In this document: in pieces, positions 23,428 through 27,100 of the stretch
Layout of the letters: every line of letters starts with the position of its first letter
Position numbering within the stretch: the stretch's first letter is position 1
From: an uncultured Eubacteriales bacterium
GTDB taxonomy: Bacteria; Bacillota; Clostridia; Lachnospirales; Anaerotignaceae
Length of the DNA: 27,100 nt
Assembly: GCA_934256695.1 (NCBI GenBank)
Contig: CAKQPE010000021.1
Coordinates: 1 to 27,100 of the forward strand
Direction of reading: 5' to 3'
Translations under genes and position numbers: made by a program
Notes under the pieces: model-generated
The model's database searches: none
Told to the model about the DNA's origin: nothing
The model's input: only the letters and a program-made list of their open reading frames with translations

Positions 23428-26088
23428 TTATTTTGCTTCATACCAGTTTTTGGCACATTTTACATCAGCCACCATAGGCACTTTAAGGCTTACGGCATTT
23501 TCCATGTTTTCTTTTAGTATATGGCTTACTTCTTCTTTTTCTTCTTTAAGTGTTTCGATAATAAGTTCGTCATGTACCTGCAAAATAAGCTTTGATTTAA
23601 GATTATTCTCTTTAAGAGCATTGTTTACTTTAATCATAGCTATTTTTATAATATCTGCCGCTGTGCCCTGTATAGGCATATTCATTGCCACTCTTTCTCC
23701 AAATGCACGCATATTGAAATTTGTTGAGTTAAGCTCCGGCATATTTCTTCTTCTGCCGAAAATAGTGGACACATATCCGTTTTCTTTGGCTTTTTTTATT
23801 GTCTCGTCCATGTATTTTTTTACATTAGGATATTTTGCAAAATAATTTTCGATATAAATTTCGGCTTCTTTCCTTGTTATTCCCAGATCCTGACTGAGAC
23901 TGAAAGCACCTATTCCGTATATTATACCGAAATTGACTGCTTTTGCCTGCCTTCTCTGCTCCGGTGTAACCTCATCAAAAGGTATGTTAAGCACCTGTGA
24001 AGCTGTAAGACGGTGAATATCCTGTCCGTTTTTGAATGCATTTATAAGATTTTCGTCATCTGCCATGTGTGCAAGAACTCTAAGTTCAATCTGGGAATAG
24101 TCCGCATCTAAGAAAACATATCCGTCCTCCGGAATGAAAACCTTTCTCAGCTCACGACCAAGCTCTATTCTTACAGGTATGTTCTGTAAGTTAGGCTCTG
24201 TTGAGCTTATTCTGCCCGTTGCGGTAATTGTCTGGTTAAATGTGGAATATATTCTGCCTGTTTTATTGTCAAGCACATTCAAAAGTCCGTCTGCATATGT
24301 GCTTTTAAGCTTTGCAAGCTGTCGGTAGAGAAGTATTTTTTCTATGGCAGGACTGTCATATTTAAGTTTTTCCAAAACCTCGGCAGATGTGGAATATCCC
24401 GTCTTTGTTTTCTTTCCGCCTTTAAGGCCCATTTTTTCAAAAAGCACTGTACCCAGCTGTTTAGGTGAATTTATATTAAATCTTTCTCCGCAAAGAGCAT
24501 ATATTTCCTCAACCATGGCATCTATCTGTCCGCTTAAAGCACTGCCGTAGAAAATAAGTCCGTCCCTGTCTGCCTTTATTCCGTATTTTTCCATATCCGC
24601 AAGAACATTTATCAAAGGCATTTCTATTTCAAAAAACAGTTTTTCCTGATTGTTTTCCTTTATTTTTTCAAGCATTATGTCCTTTGCATTGAACATAACC
24701 TCTGCCTGTTTTACGGCATAATCAATTCTTTTGTTTTTGTCAAGAGTCCTTATGGAAACACGTTTCTTTCCCTTGCCGAGAGTTTCTTCCTCACTTTTTA
24801 TTGTAAGGGAAAGATAGTCCCTTGCAATATCGTCAAAGTTATAAGTATCCTCTGTGGAATTAAGTATATATGCGGCAATCTGTGTATCAAAAGAAGCTCC
24901 TTTAAGCTCAACAGGTCTTAAAAGCTTCATATCGTTTTTTATATTGTGTCCGATTTTTTCAATGCTTTCGTCACCGAAATATTTCTCCAAAACCTTTACT
25001 ATTTCTTCACTTGTAAAGTTTTCGTTGCTTTCTATGAAACAGCCTTTGCCATCTGCAAATATACTTATGCCTTCTATTTTATTATCTTCTTCTATGATAA
25101 CATATGCGGATTTTTTGCTGAAACTTTCATAAACAAATTTTTTGCAGTCCTCTGCATTGTCAATATAAAAGTATTCACTATTGCTTTCTTCTGTTATTTT
25201 CTCAACAGTGCTTTCTTCTGTTGTAAAACGGTTGAGAAGTGACTTAAAATCAAGATTTTTTATATACTCATATGCCTCACCGCTTATTTTTCCGCCAAGT
25301 ATAGGCATATGGTTCAAATCAAGTTCTACAGGAGCATTTCTGTCTATTTCCACAAGAAATCTGCTGAGCCTTGCCTGTTCTTCGTATTCTTTAAGGTTGT
25401 TTGAGGCTTTTGCAGGCTTTACCGAATCGGCATTTTTAATTGCCTCGTCTACTGTTTTAAACTGCTGAATAATTTTTACGGCAGTTTTTTCACCTATGGA
25501 AGGCACACCCGGTATGTTGTCGGAACTGTCCCCCATAAGGGCCTTTACCTCTATAAATTCCGTAGGTGTAACACCGTATTTTTCCACTACGTCTTTAGCG
25601 TAGTAATCCTCAACCTCTGTTTTGCCCTTTATTGTTTTCGGTATCTTGATTTTAAGGCTTTCGCTTGCAAGCTGCAAAAGGTCTCTGTCGCCGGAAACAA
25701 CAACTGTTTCATAGCCCTTTTCCTCCGCCTGTTTGGACAAAGTACCGAGAATATCATCTGCCTCATAACCTTCAAGAGAGTATTGTTTTATGTTAAGCAG
25801 TTTTAAAAGTTCTTTAAGCACAGGCATCTGGCTTGCCAGTTCTTCCGGCATAGCTTTTCTTGTGCCCTTGTAGTCCTCAAACTTTTTGTGCCTGAAAGTA
25901 GGTGCTTTAAGGTCAAAAGCAACACCTATATATTCCGGCTTTTCGTCATCTGTCATTTTAAAAAGTATATTAAAAAATCCGTATATGGCGTTAGTATATT
26001 GTCCCTTTGAGTTGCTGAGAAGCGGCACACCGTAGAATGCCCTGTTTACTATACTGTTGCCGTCTATAAGCATTATTTTTCCGCTCAT
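23428..26088 (-). CDS. polA: DNA polymerase I
   Basis: Repair and Okazaki-fragment polymerase with a 5' nuclease. The start MSGKIMLIDGNS (886 residues) has GGAGGAACAA just upstream; a longer frame to 26160 reads through the promoter. The 5' nuclease domain (1-290) keeps FDLKAPTFRH, EADDI, SGDRDLLQL and GDSSDNIPGV. The middle domain (about 300-500) is a degenerate 3'-5' exonuclease: the Exo I D-x-E is replaced by IIEED, so proofreading is probably lost, as in Bacillus PolA. The polymerase domain has motif A DADYSQIELR (Asp661), motif B RRQAKAVNFGIIYG and motif C QVHDE (Asp840). It is the first gene of the polA-coaE-slt-SBP-galT operon. Confidence 0.96.
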   Translation of the reverse strand: MSGKIMLIDGNSIVNRAFYGVPLLSNSKGQYTNAIYGFFNILFKMTDDEKPEYIGVAFDLKAPTFRHKKFEDYKGTRKAMPEELASQMPVLKELLKLLNIKQYSLEGYEADDILGTLSKQAEEKGYETVVVSGDRDLLQLASESLKIKIPKTIKGKTEVEDYYAKDVVEKYGVTPTEFIEVKALMGDSSDNIPGVPSIGEKTAVKIIQQFKTVDEAIKNADSVKPAKASNNLKEYEEQARLSRFLVEIDRNAPVELDLNHMPILGGKISGEAYEYIKNLDFKSLLNRFTTEESTVEKITEESNSEYFYIDNAEDCKKFVYESFSKKSAYVIIEEDNKIEGISIFADGKGCFIESNENFTSEEIVKVLEKYFGDESIEKIGHNIKNDMKLLRPVELKGASFDTQIAAYILNSTEDTYNFDDIARDYLSLTIKSEEETLGKGKKRVSIRTLDKNKRIDYAVKQAEVMFNAKDIMLEKIKENNQEKLFFEIEMPLINVLADMEKYGIKADRDGLIFYGSALSGQIDAMVEEIYALCGERFNINSPKQLGTVLFEKMGLKGGKKTKTGYSTSAEVLEKLKYDSPAIEKILLYRQLAKLKSTYADGLLNVLDNKTGRIYSTFNQTITATGRISSTEPNLQNIPVRIELGRELRKVFIPEDGYVFLDADYSQIELRVLAHMADDENLINAFKNGQDIHRLTASQVLNIPFDEVTPEQRRQAKAVNFGIIYGIGAFSLSQDLGITRKEAEIYIENYFAKYPNVKKYMDETIKKAKENGYVSTIFGRRRNMPELNSTNFNMRAFGERVAMNMPIQGTAADIIKIAMIKVNNALKENNLKSKLILQVHDELIIETLKEEKEEVSHILKENMENAVSLKVPMVADVKCAKNWYEAK

Positions 26089-26151
26089 TTGTTCCTCCGT
26101 ATTAAAACCTTGGTTTACAATAAATTTTACAAGGTCATTTAGTCTGTTACC

Positions 26152-26157
26152 ATTATA
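26152..26157 (-). promoter_or_regulatory. Likely -10 box of the polA operon
   Basis: A perfect TATAAT on the minus strand lies 64 bases before the polA ATG. No good -35 sits 17 bases upstream of it, so the promoter may be weak or activator-dependent. It is also inside the rejected N-terminal extension of polA, which supports the shorter start. Confidence 0.45.
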
Positions 26158-26219
26158 CACTTTTTCATTGTAAAACTACAGTATTAAAATCCATATTTTT
26201 ATGTCAATTTATTATTTGT

Positions 26220-26248
26220 TTTACAAAGTGGCTTTGATATGATAAAAT
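26220..26248 (+). promoter_or_regulatory. Promoter of the 26268 gene
   Basis: TTTACA (26220-26225), a 17-base spacer and TAAAAT (26243-26248) preceded by a TGA extension. The start site would be near 26255, right at the GGGAG ribosome site, so the leader would be only about 13 bases. Confidence 0.5.
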
Positions 26249-26267
26249 TTCTTCGGGAGTTGATTAG

Positions 26268-27017
26268 ATGAAGATTTTAAATTACGAAATTTCAGAAAAA
26301 ACAGAAAAGGAAATTTCAGACATTGTAAGCACATTTTCAAGACCGGTGGAATATGCAGACATTCTTGCCATAAAAATCGGTGGTTACGGTGCTGTTTTTT
26401 ATGATGATCCAAAGAGATACATTGTTTTTCTTTCAACGGCACTTGATCCAAAGGATTTTGAAACAAACGTACTCTGTGAACTTAACCATATACGTCAGGT
26501 AGAAGAAAAATATCCGCATACCTGTCTTAAAAGAAGCGAAGTTGTTGTAAAAGAACAGAATCCTATGTTCTTTTCATATCTTGACCACTCAATACAGTCG
26601 GCAGTACATGACCTTGACGTTATGAACAGACTTAAAGAAAGCGGTCATTCAATAGAGTTTTATATATCAAACCGTTTAAACCAGATTTTAAAAATCGACC
26701 TTAAATCAAACATGGCTGACAAATACAACTACGCTTCATTCGGCGTCCAGTTTATAATGTTCTGCCTTACAGCAACAGAAAAAGATATAGAAACTGCAAA
26801 GGAATTTCTTAACGCAAATTTTGATTCCATAGCTGACAAGATATATCCTATGGCAATGAAAGTTAAAGACTACGGCTACAGCACACCTCTCCAGTCCGCA
26901 AAGAGTATTCTTTATATAATAGATACATTCAATCTTTGGGATATAGAAATTTTCAATTTCGGAGACGAAAAAATAAAAACTCACAAAGCCTGCTTAAAAT
27001 TTATGGAAGAAAATTAA
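26268..27017 (+). CDS. Protein of unknown function, degenerate HExxH-like motif
   Basis: The family is not recognised. It is a soluble protein of 249 residues with no signal peptide or membrane segment. The N-terminal part (about 1-62) looks mixed alpha/beta (YADILAIKIGGYGAVFYDDP, then a strand YIVFLST). A helix carries Cys70-Glu-Leu-Asn-His74, which has the spacing of a zinc-peptidase HExxH motif with the first His changed to Cys. His107, His114 and Asp115 in SYLDHSIQSAVHD may be further ligands. The rest is helical. The start ATG has GGGAG 8 bases upstream and its own promoter, divergent from polA. It could be an inactive or Cys-ligand relative of ImmA/SprT-like peptidases, but that is only a motif-level guess. 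Confidence 0.8.
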   Translation: MKILNYEISEKTEKEISDIVSTFSRPVEYADILAIKIGGYGAVFYDDPKRYIVFLSTALDPKDFETNVLCELNHIRQVEEKYPHTCLKRSEVVVKEQNPMFFSYLDHSIQSAVHDLDVMNRLKESGHSIEFYISNRLNQILKIDLKSNMADKYNYASFGVQFIMFCLTATEKDIETAKEFLNANFDSIADKIYPMAMKVKDYGYSTPLQSAKSILYIIDTFNLWDIEIFNFGDEKIKTHKACLKFMEEN

Positions 27018-27023
27018 AATATT

Positions 27024-27088
27024 AAGACCTTGGGGCGTTGCCCCAATACCCCACCAGTTTTTGAAAAAACTGGACAAAAACTTTTATC
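27024..27088 (+). repeat. Two-hairpin 3' element, copy after the 26268 gene
   Basis: It starts AAGACC 6 bases after the stop codon. Hairpin I is TTGGGG-CGTTG-CCCCAA (27030-27046). Hairpin II is CCAGTTTTT-GA-AAAAACTGG (27054-27073). The tail is AAAACTTTTATC. Order, spacing and tail match the minus-strand copy at 17787-17848, while both stems have changed on both arms. Confidence 0.75.
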
Positions 27089-27100
27089 AAAACGCAATTA

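Noticed and set aside
26089..26160. Longer N-terminus for polA
   Set aside because: It would cover the -10 box and the GGAGGA ribosome site; the family begins at the MxxIDGNS region.

Overview
The window looks like a chromosomal segment of a low-GC, Gram-positive, Clostridia-type Firmicute. The reasons are AT-rich DNA, strong AGGAGG-type ribosome sites, a PolC-type replicase, the conserved pyrH-frr-uppS-cdsA-dxr-rseP-ispG-polC gene order, and a LysM surface protein with a Gram-positive style signal peptide. I cannot name the species. There are no rRNA or tRNA genes, CRISPR arrays, phage genes or intact insertion sequences.

Layout from left to right. Positions 1-134 hold four consecutive stem-loops downstream of a secreted LysM / cadherin-like / esterase protein (150-1571, minus). 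A terminator at 1784-1826 closes a long minus-strand operon that starts at pyrH (12562) and runs through frr, uppS, cdsA, dxr, rseP, ispG and polC (end 1899). It joins UMP and ribosome recycling functions, the MEP isoprenoid pathway (dxr, ispG), undecaprenyl and CDP-lipid synthesis (uppS, cdsA), an intramembrane protease and the replicative polymerase. The rpsB-tsf pair that often precedes pyrH is absent. A MATE exporter is divergent (12805-14223, plus). It shares a perfect 20-bp bidirectional terminator with a convergent Na+/alanine-type AGCS symporter (14323-15726, minus, TTG start). A divergent promoter region then leads to an IMP dehydrogenase of the unusual Tritrichomonas-like type (16109-17614, plus). 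This converges on a ClC-family transporter (17847-19088, minus) through a 230-bp run of six stem-loops.

After a 466-bp gap holding what look like two tail-only gene fragments comes a second minus-strand operon: polA, coaE, a membrane-anchored lytic transglycosylase, an orphan peptide-type ABC binding lipoprotein and galT (26088 down to 19555), closed by a terminator at 19510-19539. A divergent gene of unknown function (26268-27017, plus) carries a degenerate metallopeptidase-like motif.

The most interesting structure outside the genes is a two-hairpin element that directly follows the stop codons of three unrelated genes (guaB, the ClC gene and the last gene) in the same orientation as each gene. 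Its stems are kept while their sequence changes. A separate 26-base exact repeat links the left edge of the window (33-58) with the pyrH/MATE intergenic region (12671-12696). These point to a family of structured intergenic elements rather than to a new protein system.
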